DNA from: Clostridia bacterium
GTDB lineage: Bacteria; Bacillota; Clostridia; Lachnospirales; Anaerotignaceae
Reading direction: 5' to 3'
Assembly: GCA_022651385.1 (NCBI GenBank)
Contig: JALCQR010000006.1
Coordinates: 121,460-185,459 of the forward strand
Length of the DNA stretch: 64,000 nucleotides
Part shown: in pieces, positions 55,227-63,652 of the stretch
Numbering within the stretch: the stretch's first letter is position 1
Layout: each line of letters begins with the position of its first letter
Translations under genes and position numbers: made by a program
The notes under the pieces: generated by a model
Database searches by the model: none
The model's input: only the letters and a program-made list of their open reading frames with translations
Told to the model about the DNA's origin: nothing

Positions 55227-55552
55227 AATTCAGCACCTCTCTTAAAGTATTCTCCTATCTCTGTCATATGTTCATCAACTGCATTTTGTAAAAACGGCCT
55301 GCCTTCCATTTTACTTGTACCATCGTGTACATAAGACGCATACTCAACATTCGTGCCAATTTCAACAGCTTTATCTTCCACATTATGAGTAATTGAATTT
55401 TTTAAAGTACCTGTTTCAACTGCTCCCATTTCAGTAATATTTTCTTTTGCAGTATTTTCTACATACTGTCCAGCCATTTCCAAACCCTGTGTTATTTTTT
55501 CCGGCAGTATATTTTCAATAAAGCTATTCAGATTAATTGTAATATCACTCAT
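55223..55552 (-). CDS. HK97 gp10-like head-tail protein
   Basis: The 109-residue protein has the family pattern ETGTLKNSITHNV, EIGTNVEYASYVHDGTSKM and RPFLQNAV, characteristic of HK97 gp10-like head-tail connectors. The ATG overlaps the upstream TGA as ATGA and follows AGGTGAT; an earlier in-frame codon is unlikely. Confidence 0.85.
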   Translation of the reverse strand: MSDITINLNSFIENILPEKITQGLEMAGQYVENTAKENITEMGAVETGTLKNSITHNVEDKAVEIGTNVEYASYVHDGTSKMEGRPFLQNAVDEHMTEIGEYFKRGAEF

Positions 55553-55842
55553 ATAATCACCTGCTTTAATTGTAACTGCGTCCATCTGCCAACAATAAAG
55601 GATTGAATTTCATATTTATAATTATCATCTGAAATATAATAGTTTCCACCAACTGTAAAATCTTTATAAGCTGTTAATCCTGTAACCACTTTTACCAAAT
55701 ATTGAATCTCATTAGTGTATGATTTCATGTGCTGTTCAGAAATAGCTACGTTAATTGTGTCAATAAATGTTTCTTCTGTTGTTTCTCCATATCTTTCATT
55801 TGTCGTTGTAATCTTGTAAAGTTTAAAAGGCTGTGTTTTCAT
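55549..55842 (-). CDS. Head closure protein
   Basis: The 97-residue protein lies between the head-tail adaptor and gp10-like genes, where head closure (gp16/Spp1-like) proteins sit. It shows KLYKITTTNERYGETTEE and FTVGGNYYISDDNYKYEIQ, beta-rich, with no catalytic motif. Overlapping starts on both sides indicate translational coupling. Identification rests mainly on position. Confidence 0.6.
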   Translation of the reverse strand: MKTQPFKLYKITTTNERYGETTEETFIDTINVAISEQHMKSYTNEIQYLVKVVTGLTAYKDFTVGGNYYISDDNYKYEIQSFIVGRWTQLQLKQVII

Positions 55843-56084
55843 AGCAATTTCACCTTTTTTCTAAACTTTTCCAACATAACAATAATATATTTAGGATATA
55901 AAGATTCGTAGCTTTCAGAAATTCCACTTCCGCTAAATGAAACTAAACCCTCGTTGTTTTCTCTGTTTTTATGACATTTTGCCATTTCAGAAACACAAAT
56001 TACATGAGCATTATTTGTGCTGTCATAAGAAACACCTGTATAAGTTTCAAATATAGTTTTACAAATTTCAATGTATTCTTCCAT
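55839..56084 (-). CDS. Head-tail connector adaptor
   Basis: The 81-residue helical protein follows the capsid gene and precedes head closure, matching the gp6/gp15 adaptor position. It contains FSGSGISESYESLYPKYI, a segment reminiscent of the gp6-like 'adaptor' ends. Function is assigned by order. Confidence 0.55.
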   Translation of the reverse strand: MEEYIEICKTIFETYTGVSYDSTNNAHVICVSEMAKCHKNRENNEGLVSFSGSGISESYESLYPKYIIVMLEKFRKKVKLL

Positions 56085-56102
56085 ATCCTCACCTTCTTAA
56101 AT

Positions 56103-56139
56103 AAAGAGGTGAGTCCGAATAATTCGGAGACACCTCTTT
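56103..56139 (-). terminator. Strong hairpin after the major capsid gene
   Basis: AAAGAGGTG pairs with CACCTCTTT, and TCCGAAT with ATTCGGA forms an inner stem. On the minus strand TTTATTTAA follows. It lies 13 bases after the capsid stop and may give partial termination or protect the capsid mRNA. Confidence 0.65.
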
Positions 56140-56151
56140 AACTTAACTTAA

Positions 56152-56937
56152 TTATGCTGCTTTAGTAAGTTTAATTGAATATGTATCATCTACAAGTGCA
56201 ACTAAACCATGTCTTTCATAAACAACAGTATTATCTTTGGTTTCTACATCTCTGCTCTGTTCCACTGAACCTTCTTTTTTAACAAAGAATTTAACTGCAT
56301 CTTTCTTTGTAATATAACAAGTATCTGCCGGTACAAGTTTACTAAATAATACTGGCAAACCACAAATAGTGCCAAACTGGCCAGTGTAAAGTATTTCACC
56401 TTGCTTACTTGCTATAAAATCGCTGTCTTTTCTGATTTTTGCTTTTAAATCGTTACCCATGATAATAAACATATCATCTTCAACTTCTTTATTAATCGCT
56501 GCAAGTGCATCCACAATAGCAGCATAGTTAAATGTAGTGTATGTTGTACTGTTTGAAATTTTAGCAAGTTCTGTAAAATATTCTGTTTTAATTTCATTTG
56601 CCATTACTGTACTTGCCCCTGTTGTTGCAACATCAAGTAAATACGGATCTTGCATTATATCCATATCATTGTACTTAAATGTCTGCTGAAATCTTTCAAC
56701 CTCATAAGTTGTAGGTACAAAAGCAACAGTACCGATTGTAGTATTTTTTGCACCCTTTTCCAGTTTTTCAACTGCACCAGTATAGGTATATTTATTTACT
56801 ATTTTCTTTAATCCTGCACTTTCAGCCAATGAATAATCAATCGTCATTAAACTACGTGCATCAAGTTTGGTATTAACCAAATCTGTCATTTTATTTTCTA
56901 ATACAAAATTGTCATATCCTGTTCCAATAGTTGCCAT
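56152..56937 (-). CDS. Major capsid protein
   Basis: The 261-residue protein follows the scaffold gene and shows the coat-protein pattern FQQTFKYNDMDIMQDPYLLD and GNDLKAKIRKDSDF, as in HK97-fold capsids of clostridial siphoviruses. No protease lies upstream, so the separate scaffold protein is consistent with assembly without maturation cleavage. It is followed by a strong hairpin. Confidence 0.8.
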   Translation of the reverse strand: MATIGTGYDNFVLENKMTDLVNTKLDARSLMTIDYSLAESAGLKKIVNKYTYTGAVEKLEKGAKNTTIGTVAFVPTTYEVERFQQTFKYNDMDIMQDPYLLDVATTGASTVMANEIKTEYFTELAKISNSTTYTTFNYAAIVDALAAINKEVEDDMFIIMGNDLKAKIRKDSDFIASKQGEILYTGQFGTICGLPVLFSKLVPADTCYITKKDAVKFFVKKEGSVEQSRDVETKDNTVVYERHGLVALVDDTYSIKLTKAA

Positions 56938-56969
56938 AATTTATCATTCTCCTTTAATTGTTTCAATAG

Positions 56970-57527
56970 TTATTGTGCTAATTCCATATATAAATCTTTG
57001 TCAGATTTATACAATTCCTGCTGCTCTGTTAATGATAAAGTTTTAAACTTTTCCTTTGTCATAGCTGGAGTATCTGCTGTTCCACCCTTTGGTATATTTC
57101 CACCTATTCTTGCCTGTACTTCTTTGCTTACTGCTTTTTTAAATTCAGTATCAAATAATTTAATATTTGCCATCATTGTTTCGGCATCTTGAGCTACAAT
57201 AAAATCTGCAAAAGCAACAGGTAAGCCTTTTTCACCAAGAATTTTACCAGCTTCATATTTATTCTCTTTGAGCGTCCATTCTTTCTCTTTTTTTTCCAAC
57301 TCTTTGACACGCTGTTCAAACTCATATTTTGCTTTTTCTTCAGCGTTCATTGATGCAAGTTTCTGAGCTTCCTCGGCACGTTTAGAGAATTTCTTTTCAA
57401 ACTTATCATACATTTTAGAAATTTCTCTATCAAAATCAGCTTGTGTAAATGTTTTAGTTTCCTGTTCCTGTGTTTCTTTATTTTCTGTTTCATTATCTTC
57501 AACACCAGTGTTTAAATTTTCTTCCAT
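56970..57527 (-). CDS. Phage scaffold protein (DUF4355-like)
   Basis: The 185-residue protein is acidic at the N-terminus (NETENKETQEQETK) and has a central coiled coil (residues about 40-110, EFEQRVKELEKKEKEW), as in scaffolding proteins of the DUF4355 group. It lies directly upstream of the capsid gene. It would direct capsid assembly and then leave or be degraded. Confidence 0.82.
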   Translation of the reverse strand: MEENLNTGVEDNETENKETQEQETKTFTQADFDREISKMYDKFEKKFSKRAEEAQKLASMNAEEKAKYEFEQRVKELEKKEKEWTLKENKYEAGKILGEKGLPVAFADFIVAQDAETMMANIKLFDTEFKKAVSKEVQARIGGNIPKGGTADTPAMTKEKFKTLSLTEQQELYKSDKDLYMELAQ

Positions 57528-57660
57528 TTAAAATCCTCCTGTTAAGTTCAACGCATTGCGAAATTGCAATACCCTGTAATAGTTACATGACGTTTTTATC
57601 TTTAAAGCCTTAACCCCAAAACAAGGCATAAAAATAACCATACTAAAATTTTAGTACAGT

Positions 57661-58293
57661 TTAGGCAGTTTTTTCTAAATATTCATCATAATACATTAAT
57701 CCCAAATCAACCCATTTTTTTGGCATATAATTACAAAAATATCCTCTCATAGTTCCGTAATTCACTCCGTAATATTCAGCACAATCTTTTATTGTATCAA
57801 ATATTTTTTTCTCACAAATAACATCTCTATGATTAGAACTATCTTTACCATATTTAGGATTTAATTTTGATGGGTTTTGATTGCTTAACATTCTTTCTCT
57901 AGCTTTTTGTGCTGCTAAACCCTTATCTCCACCATGCCCATTTGCATATTTATGTTTCTCTTGTTCTTTATAAGTAGCCCATTCAAGATTATCTACACAA
58001 TTATTACTTCTATTGAAATCCTTGTGATTTACTGTTGATTTATCCTCTAAATTAGGTATAAAAGCCTGTGCCACCAGTCTATGAACATATCTCATATAAC
58101 TTTTATTATCTTTCCATAGATTAACATTCATATAACCTTTCCCATTGTCATGTATGGTTTTAATGGTTTCCCTGCAAATCTTTTTATTTCCCTTTTTATC
58201 AATTACAATTCTTTCAAGTGATTTTATTCTACCTAAATTTGATACTTGATAAATACCTTCAAAATCTTTAATATCTTTCCACTGCTCTATCAT
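57661..58293 (-). CDS. HNH homing endonuclease (NUMOD4 plus HNH)
   Basis: The 210-residue protein begins with NUMOD4 (EQWKDIKDFEGIYQVSNLGR) and has an HNH nuclease core: HRLVAQAFIPN, VNHKDFNRSNNCVDNLEWAT. Such genes move into phage DNA by homing. The ATG follows AGGAGG; upstream in-frame codons overlap the terminator. It interrupts the MuF-scaffold junction and has a terminator before it, so it is probably a late insertion rather than part of the virion set. Confidence 0.9.
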   Translation of the reverse strand: MIEQWKDIKDFEGIYQVSNLGRIKSLERIVIDKKGNKKICRETIKTIHDNGKGYMNVNLWKDNKSYMRYVHRLVAQAFIPNLEDKSTVNHKDFNRSNNCVDNLEWATYKEQEKHKYANGHGGDKGLAAQKARERMLSNQNPSKLNPKYGKDSSNHRDVICEKKIFDTIKDCAEYYGVNYGTMRGYFCNYMPKKWVDLGLMYYDEYLEKTA

Positions 58294-58323
58294 TAAGAAC
58301 CTCCTATAATTATTTTTCTGCAT

Positions 58324-58350
58324 TAAAAAAGACACCATCATTAGGTGTCT
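58324..58350 (-). terminator. Rho-independent terminator after the MuF gene
   Basis: On the minus strand AGACACC pairs with GGTGTCT around a 7-base loop, followed by TTTTTT. It lies at the MuF stop codon, before the homing endonuclease gene. Confidence 0.8.
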
Positions 58351-59116
58351 AATTTGGTAACACAATTGTTATACTTGAGCGTGAATTTGGATGCAAGGGT
58401 GGCATATGTTCCGTATCATCTATAGGAAATATTTTCCCATCTAGTTCCATACATTCCTCACAAGTTCTTTCATCCTCATAAGCCAAAAATTTATAATGAG
58501 TATATCCGTTATCCTTTGCTTTCTGCCGGCATGATTCGTTATAAACTCTGCTTGTTTCAGTTACTACAATTCTTTTGCTTTGGTTATATCCTTCACCCAT
58601 AAGCTTATTTAATTCCCTGCTGGCTTTTCTTACATCCTTACCCAAAATGGAAGTTTCAACTATTTTATTCTCAATAACACCCTTTAATTTAGCGGTATTA
58701 TTCCATATGCGTTCACTGAAAACAGCACCCTTATATTGTTGAGCTACTATCTGTTTCGCTGTCTCCGTGTCTAATATCGTCAAATCAGCAGGCTTATTGA
58801 TATATGTATTCATGTCAGTATAAGCATGTTCAGCCACCTTTAATAAGGCAGATGATAAATACTTTTCATTTTCCAAACCTAAAGAATATAACTCTTTTTG
58901 GAGTAAATTTTGTAAATTAGAAAACCTCATACTCTTATAAAGATTCGCTGTTGATATTTCTCCGTCTTCCAACATCTGCATCCAAATATTATTTATTTCC
59001 TTATTGATGCGCTTATTGGCTTGCTGATACAACTTTTTTAACCTTTGTGTTACTTGCTTATTGCTTAGCTTTTGAACATTGTCCATTCTGTCTTGCCAAT
59101 ATGTATTATTCGTCAT
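58349..59116 (-). CDS. Phage head morphogenesis protein (MuF, SPP1 gp7-like)
   Basis: The 255-residue protein has the helical N-terminus and the C-terminal MuF block with YEDERTCEECMELDGKIF and MPPLHPNSRSSI. Its CxxC and HPNCR-like motifs are intact except HPNSR. The ATG follows GAAGGTGA by 5 bases and overlaps the portal stop by 11 bases. MuF proteins load capsids or are ejected with DNA. Confidence 0.88.
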   Translation of the reverse strand: MTNNTYWQDRMDNVQKLSNKQVTQRLKKLYQQANKRINKEINNIWMQMLEDGEISTANLYKSMRFSNLQNLLQKELYSLGLENEKYLSSALLKVAEHAYTDMNTYINKPADLTILDTETAKQIVAQQYKGAVFSERIWNNTAKLKGVIENKIVETSILGKDVRKASRELNKLMGEGYNQSKRIVVTETSRVYNESCRQKAKDNGYTHYKFLAYEDERTCEECMELDGKIFPIDDTEHMPPLHPNSRSSITIVLPN

Positions 59117-60416
59117 CAGCTTCACCTTCCGGGGCATAAGCATCAAGGTTATTTTCTTCCTTAATTTGTTTTAATTCACCATCAATATTATTTATGAATG
59201 GAATTTGTGCTAATAATGTACGCTTACTTACAAATGGTGCTAACTTTGCGACAGTATCACCTATAACTGATAAATCAACCGGAATATTTCTTACAAATGA
59301 AATCTTAACATCATTTGTATTTATATTACTGCCTAATAGATTGTAGTATCTGCATATGAGATTTAATCGTCTTAATAAAGCCTGCCTAAAATATACTTCT
59401 TTACCAGCACAGATTTGTTCTATACCCATTAAGCCGATTTTCGCACTTGTAGCTGTTGTATGGCTCTTAGCCGTTTCAATATCTGCTACAAAACTGAAAC
59501 GCTTAATATCATCTGCTAAACGATTTTTATAATTCTCATTCTCAACATCATTGCTGTCTTTATTCAGCCAACTAACAGATGATTGCATACCTTCCTGTGA
59601 ATCCTCAATAGAAATAATTCTATTCTGCTTCATGGTAATGATATCTTCTGTATCAAGGTTAGCGTTACGGAAACACAAATAACTGTCGTTAAGTTCTTCC
59701 CTGAAATTAGCTGTATCAGATAAAGCCAAGTCATAGCCGTCTATAAGTTTTAATACCGGCTCTGCATCTCCTGTTATATCCTCATTGTTATAAAAAATAT
59801 TTATTGGTACTTGCTTAAAATAATTATCCTCTGTACCTGTTAATACAGTGCCATTTACAGATTTTTTATAATACTTTATATCATCAGCAGAATATACCTC
59901 TATAAAAGTTGTTGTTTCATTTGAAAGTATATCCTTTGTATCCCAAAATCTGATACAGTAAAGCAATTCCTTTGTAATGTCTGTACTGTAAATTGGAATA
60001 ACCGTTGTAGGTTCTAACTTTTCAAACTGCACTTCTTTATTTTCATTTACAAATACTAATTCTGCACCGATTCCAAAAATGGAAACGTCTCTTTCTATAC
60101 TCTGATTATGAGCAATCTCTTTTACAGCAAATCCAGCAATAATATTTTTTAATTCTTCCTGCTGTGTATCATATGTAATGGGTTTACCCATAAAATAGCC
60201 TGATATTAGAGTTGATATATATTTCGCCCAAGGTGTAGCAATTTGGTTATTAGGCTTTGTAATATCAGTAAATGTTCTATTCATAATGGCATCGTTTTTG
60301 CAATCATAGTATCTTTTATTTTTTAGTAATCTGGGTAAATATCTGTATTTGTAATCCTCAATATATTTTTCTACTTTTTCTAAAGTAAGATTTTCTGTCT
60401 TATCTATGTAATACAC
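59106..60416 (-). CDS. Phage portal protein (SPP1 gp6-like)
   Basis: The 436-residue protein matches SPP1 portal: NKRYYDCKNDAIMNRTF near residue 40, ATPWAKYISTLISGYFMG and KLIDGYDLALSDTANFREEL. It forms the DNA entry channel in the capsid. It ends in an acidic tail (EGEADDE) and is 14 bases from the terminase gene. Confidence 0.88.
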   Translation of the reverse strand: MYYIDKTENLTLEKVEKYIEDYKYRYLPRLLKNKRYYDCKNDAIMNRTFTDITKPNNQIATPWAKYISTLISGYFMGKPITYDTQQEELKNIIAGFAVKEIAHNQSIERDVSIFGIGAELVFVNENKEVQFEKLEPTTVIPIYSTDITKELLYCIRFWDTKDILSNETTTFIEVYSADDIKYYKKSVNGTVLTGTEDNYFKQVPINIFYNNEDITGDAEPVLKLIDGYDLALSDTANFREELNDSYLCFRNANLDTEDIITMKQNRIISIEDSQEGMQSSVSWLNKDSNDVENENYKNRLADDIKRFSFVADIETAKSHTTATSAKIGLMGIEQICAGKEVYFRQALLRRLNLICRYYNLLGSNINTNDVKISFVRNIPVDLSVIGDTVAKLAPFVSKRTLLAQIPFINNIDGELKQIKEENNLDAYAPEGEADDE

Positions 60417-60430
60417 TTGTTACCTCCTTC

Positions 60431-61684
60431 CTATAATTTCACAGTTAATATTTTTGCTTTTGCTTTAATAGATTGAATACTATATCTAATGGCATCTATA
60501 GCATGGTTAAAATCGTCTATAGGTTTATCAATATATTCTCCGCTCTGTTTATCTTTTTCCCATGTATAGTTATCAAACTCGACAATTGTATGTTCACATT
60601 TCTTATTTACAATAATTTTATATTCCTGCAATTTACGTATGCCATGCAAAATACTGTCTTTGCCTTTTCGGCATTTTCTTATTTTATCTATTCCCATACG
60701 TTTCAAATCAACTATATCTTTAGGATTGGCACAATCTGCAACAATAGTATTTTTATACCAGCCCTTTTCTTTAATTAATCTTGCTATATCACTGTTTGTT
60801 AAACCCTTGCGGTATATTTCATCACAGATATATAATGTTTTTGTCTTTTCATCTGCCAAGGATAATATTACTGTCGTAGGGTCGTTATATCCCCAGTCAA
60901 GGCCGATACAGGTAGTTAATTCTGTATTATTTTTAATTAATTCATCTTGATTAAATTCTTCAACACTCCAATTACTGAATATAAGTTTATCAGTTGTCTG
61001 AAATAAACCTTCAGCAAGAATATTATATAAACGTGGGTTTCTTTCCTTTATAGGAAGTAATACCTCATCATGATATGTATCTGGCAAAAACTTATTATCT
61101 TTGTATGTTGTTTTTAATATCATTGTATTCGCCGGCACTATTCCTGTATCAAAACCAAAATAGGTATAAATCCAGTTATGTTTACTCATTGGATTAAAAG
61201 ATATTATCACCTGTAAATTTTTATATTTCTTTGAACGCACAGAACCATTTAAAGCAATAAAATCATCCTGTGAAAATAAGTTAGCTTCATCAAGATACAA
61301 ATCTGATATTCCAGAAATACCTTTTGCTTTTTCCTCATTGTCCAAACCTTTAAATATGAACTCGCTGCCATTAGGTAATATCACTGTCATGTCAGAACGG
61401 TTAATTGTTAGCTTTGAAGTTTTCGTTTCTAACTTCTTAATCTGCCATTCATCCAACAAATCCATTAATTCTCTCCATATTCCTTGTTTAATTGCATTAG
61501 TTGTTTTCATCATACAAAGGATGCGTCTTTTGTCTGTTAAAGATTTATAAAGTAACTTCTGAAAAACAAATTTCGTCTTTCCCGAACCCCTGCCGCCATA
61601 GTAAACTTCATATCTGTTAGAATAATCTGTTAAATGAGGTAAATATGTGGGATTAAATAATCTTGTATCTATTGTAATATTCGT
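60431..61684 (-). CDS. Phage terminase large subunit (PBSX type), start codon apparently changed to ACG
   Basis: The motor and nuclease halves are clear: Walker A YYGGRGSGKT (residues 28-37 counting from the ACG), Walker B-like DLYLDEANLF, and nuclease acidic residues in IGLDWGYNDP and DDFNHAIDAIRY. The first ATG is at 61513, inside the ATPase and after Walker A, so that start would give a non-functional protein. Codons upstream remain open and read NITIDTRLFNPTYLPHL, the family N-terminus. The codon just before, at 61684-61682, is ACG, with AAAGGACGGTGAT at normal distance; ATG is expected there. Translation from ACG or loss of function are the alternatives. Confidence 0.8.
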   Translation of the reverse strand, partial: TNITIDTRLFNPTYLPHLTDYSNRYEVYYGGRGSGKTKFVFQKLLYKSLTDKRRILCMMKTTNAIKQGIWRELMDLLDEWQIKKLETKTSKLTINRSDMTVILPNGSEFIFKGLDNEEKAKGISGISDLYLDEANLFSQDDFIALNGSVRSKKYKNLQVIISFNPMSKHNWIYTYFGFDTGIVPANTMILKTTYKDNKFLPDTYHDEVLLPIKERNPRLYNILAEGLFQTTDKLIFSNWSVEEFNQDELIKNNTELTTCIGLDWGYNDPTTVILSLADEKTKTLYICDEIYRKGLTNSDIARLIKEKGWYKNTIVADCANPKDIVDLKRMGIDKIRKCRKGKDSILHGIRKLQEYKIIVNKKCEHTIVEFDNYTWEKDKQSGEYIDKPIDDFNHAIDAIRYSIQSIKAKAKILTVKL

Positions 61685-61818
61685 GCGATCACCGTCCTTT
61701 CTTAATTCACATGTATATACTTTTTTATTTATGTGTTTATTGTGTACTCCATTGCAAATTCATTTTATACATTGCCTGTATTTTGTGATTCACAATATAA
61801 TGATAATGTTTAAAATAC

Positions 61819-61848
61819 TTTACATTATTTGACATTAAAGAGTATAAT
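61819..61848 (+). promoter_or_regulatory. Promoter for the plus-strand phage gene
   Basis: TTTACA and TATAAT are 18 bases apart. The start would be near 61855, with the ribosome-binding site AAAAGGAGAG 10-20 bases further. Confidence 0.7.
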
Positions 61849-61883
61849 TAATTTATCAATAAATTATAAAAGGAGAGATTAAT

Positions 61884-62090
61884 ATGGGATGGATTTTAAT
61901 AGGAATAATTGTAATTGCTGTAATAAAAATTAAGGAATGGAGCCAACCAACGTTACCACCAAAAGATATGAATTCGCCAACATATGGCACTTTAAACGAT
62001 CCGGAGAATATAGCATATAATAAAAGAAAAGCTGGATTAATAAATCAAAAGGAATATAAGAAAAATATGATGAATGGAAGATATAGATAA
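61884..62090 (+). CDS. Small membrane-anchored protein, moron-like
   Basis: This 68-residue protein has an N-terminal membrane segment (WILIGIIVIAVIKI) and a polar tail with KDMNSPTYGTLNDPENIAYN, ending NGRYR. It is the only plus-strand gene in the phage part of the window and has its own promoter and terminator, the definition of a moron. Function unknown. Roles in superinfection exclusion or host-envelope change are possible for small membrane morons. Confidence 0.7.
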   Translation: MGWILIGIIVIAVIKIKEWSQPTLPPKDMNSPTYGTLNDPENIAYNKRKAGLINQKEYKKNMMNGRYR

Positions 62091-62107
62091 TAATTATAGT
62101 TAGTTAG

Positions 62108-62140
62108 AAGGTACCATATAAAATTATGGTACCTTTTTTA
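62108..62140 (+). terminator. Rho-independent terminator
   Basis: AAGGTACCAT pairs perfectly with ATGGTACCTT, followed by TTTTTTA. It ends the moron-like gene. Confidence 0.9.
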
Positions 62141-62223
62141 GTATTAAACTAAATATCAGTGAAAATGAATTATGTCGTCATAATGGTAATAAAATAGCCT
62201 GTGTAATATATCTGTAGGCAAAC

Positions 62224-62259
62224 AGGGGATACCCCATTACTCTTAGGGTGGTTCCCCCA
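62224..62259. repeat. G/C-rich inverted cluster beside the recombinase
   Basis: AGGGGATACCCC and AGGGTGGTTCCCCC lie within 36 bases of otherwise AT-rich phage DNA. They form short self-complementary stems and can pair with each other. This is a candidate recombination or structured RNA site; nothing proves it. Confidence 0.35.
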
Positions 62260-62262
62260 TAT

Positions 62263-62287
62263 AAAAAGAGTGCCAATTCTGACACTC
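62263..62287 (-). terminator. Terminator of the serine recombinase gene
   Basis: GAGTG pairs with CACTC at the gene's stop codon, followed on the minus strand by TTTTT. Confidence 0.6.
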
Positions 62288-62867
62288 AATTCTCATACAT
62301 CTTTATATATTTGCTTACTGTCTGTCTTGTACAATCACATAATCTTGCTAATTCTGATTGATTAATTATTCCTTGTCTATACTTAGGATAATGTTTAATA
62401 AACTTATCTGGTAGATTATCTAAAGATATTGAAGGTCTTCCAATTGCCTTACCTTTTGCTTTAGCATTTGCCATTCCGCTTTTAACTCTTTGGCTTATTA
62501 CATTACGTTCTATTTCAGCAAATACACCCATCATCTTTAACATACCTTCTGTCATTGCATCCAGTTCTTTTGTACAATCAACAACAAAGCTACCAAAGAT
62601 TAGTTTAATATGTTTCTGCTTAGCGAAATCAATAATATCACATAATTGTTTAGTGCTTCTTGTTATTCTTGAAACTTCAGTTGCAGCAATAGTATCACCT
62701 GAACTTACTGTATTTAACAATATATTAAGCTGCTCTCTATCTGATTTAGTACCACTCTCATATTCCCAATATATTTTATTTATACCAAAGGCTTTTAACT
62801 CTCTTTCCTGTCTGGTTATATCTTGTTTAGTTTCATCAGTGCTACATCTACAATATCCGTATATCAT
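62286..62867 (-). CDS. Serine recombinase (resolvase/invertase family)
   Basis: The 193-residue protein has the resolvase domain: YCRCSTDE with Ser9, DTIAATEVSRITRSTKQL and GMLKMMGVFAEIERNVIS, then a C-terminal helix-turn-helix (NQSELARLCDCTRQTVSKYI). It resembles Tn3 resolvases and DNA invertases; it is too small to be a phage large serine integrase. It has its own promoter and terminator between the terminase genes. A G/C-rich inverted cluster downstream may be related. AAAGGGGTG precedes the ATG. Confidence 0.9.
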   Translation of the reverse strand: MIYGYCRCSTDETKQDITRQERELKAFGINKIYWEYESGTKSDREQLNILLNTVSSGDTIAATEVSRITRSTKQLCDIIDFAKQKHIKLIFGSFVVDCTKELDAMTEGMLKMMGVFAEIERNVISQRVKSGMANAKAKGKAIGRPSISLDNLPDKFIKHYPKYRQGIINQSELARLCDCTRQTVSKYIKMYEN

Positions 62868-62893
62868 AAAATTTACACCCCTTTCTTTTACAT

Positions 62894-62922
62894 ATTATAG
62901 CACATATTATTTGCTATGTAAA
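62894..62922 (-). promoter_or_regulatory. Promoter of the serine recombinase gene
   Basis: On the minus strand TTTACA (62922-62917) and TATAAT (62899-62894) are exactly 17 bases apart. Transcription would start near 62887, independent of phage late expression. Confidence 0.8.
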
Positions 62923-63034
62923 GAAAAGGGTCGTTTTATTTTATTTAACATTTCAGAACGATTTTATCAAATTTATAGAGTATAATCCAGCTTAAAATCT
63001 ATGTTAATTAAAACAAATGTTTTTTTTAACATGA

Positions 63035-63463
63035 TTATTCTTCTGATTCTTCCTCATTATCGCCATTAAATAGCGTAACTGTAATGTTTTCTGTGGTATT
63101 TTCGTCAATGTTTATGTTAGTATCTAAGTAGTTATTCAGCTTTAAAATATCCTCACACGCTTTAATTTTATCTCTACCAGCACCATTTTTAGCAATATCT
63201 ACAATACCCTTTACAGCATGAGATAACGCACCTTTATATAATTTTTCACATGCTCTTTTATACTCCTGTTCCCATAACACGTTATCATACCAACTATATA
63301 AAGTTTTTCTCTGAATACCAAACTTTTCACACGCTTTAGTTTTATTTCCTCCATTTGCTAATAATTCAGCAATCACCTGTAATTGAATAGGTGTTAAATC
63401 TTCTCTTTTTTTCAATTTTCCAGTCCGAGGATCTTTCTCATTATATGGTTTCATATTTGCCAT
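63035..63463 (-). CDS. Phage terminase small subunit
   Basis: The 142-residue protein has an N-terminal helix-turn-helix (KTKACEKFGIQRKTLYSW) expected for packaging-site recognition and a helical oligomerisation region, with an acidic end. The second ATG is chosen because AAAGGGGG lies 8 bases upstream. The large subunit gene lies 1.35 kb downstream because a recombinase and a moron intervene. Its start overlaps the end of a small membrane gene by about 20 bases. Confidence 0.82.
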   Translation of the reverse strand: MANMKPYNEKDPRTGKLKKREDLTPIQLQVIAELLANGGNKTKACEKFGIQRKTLYSWYDNVLWEQEYKRACEKLYKGALSHAVKGIVDIAKNGAGRDKIKACEDILKLNNYLDTNINIDENTTENITVTLFNGDNEEESEE

Positions 63464-63632
63464 TCCCATTACCCCCTTTCGTCTTTATCTCTATAATCTC
63501 TTTAATTTTTATAGCCAATACTATAATTATCAGCCACATAAAAAACTTTGGAAAGCTTGTAGCTAACCAAATGAAGCTTATTGTACCTAATATTATTTCT
63601 AGAATCATTTCAATAAAATATGTAATCCCCAT
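63441..63632 (-). CDS. Small membrane protein of the phage
   Basis: The 63-residue protein has two hydrophobic segments (ILEIILGTISFIWLA and FFMWLIIIVLAIKI) and a basic tail. The ATG has AAGGAGG 9 bases upstream. It overlaps the small terminase start, so it is translationally linked to it. Function unknown. Confidence 0.6.
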   Translation of the reverse strand: MGITYFIEMILEIILGTISFIWLATSFPKFFMWLIIIVLAIKIKEIIEIKTKGGNGNGKYETI

Positions 63633-63652
63633 ATTAAGCTACCTCCTTAGTA

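Noticed and set aside
62286..62867. Serine recombinase as the prophage integrase
   Set aside because: At 193 residues it is a small resolvase/invertase; large serine integrases are over 450 residues and the gene is far from the visible attachment end.
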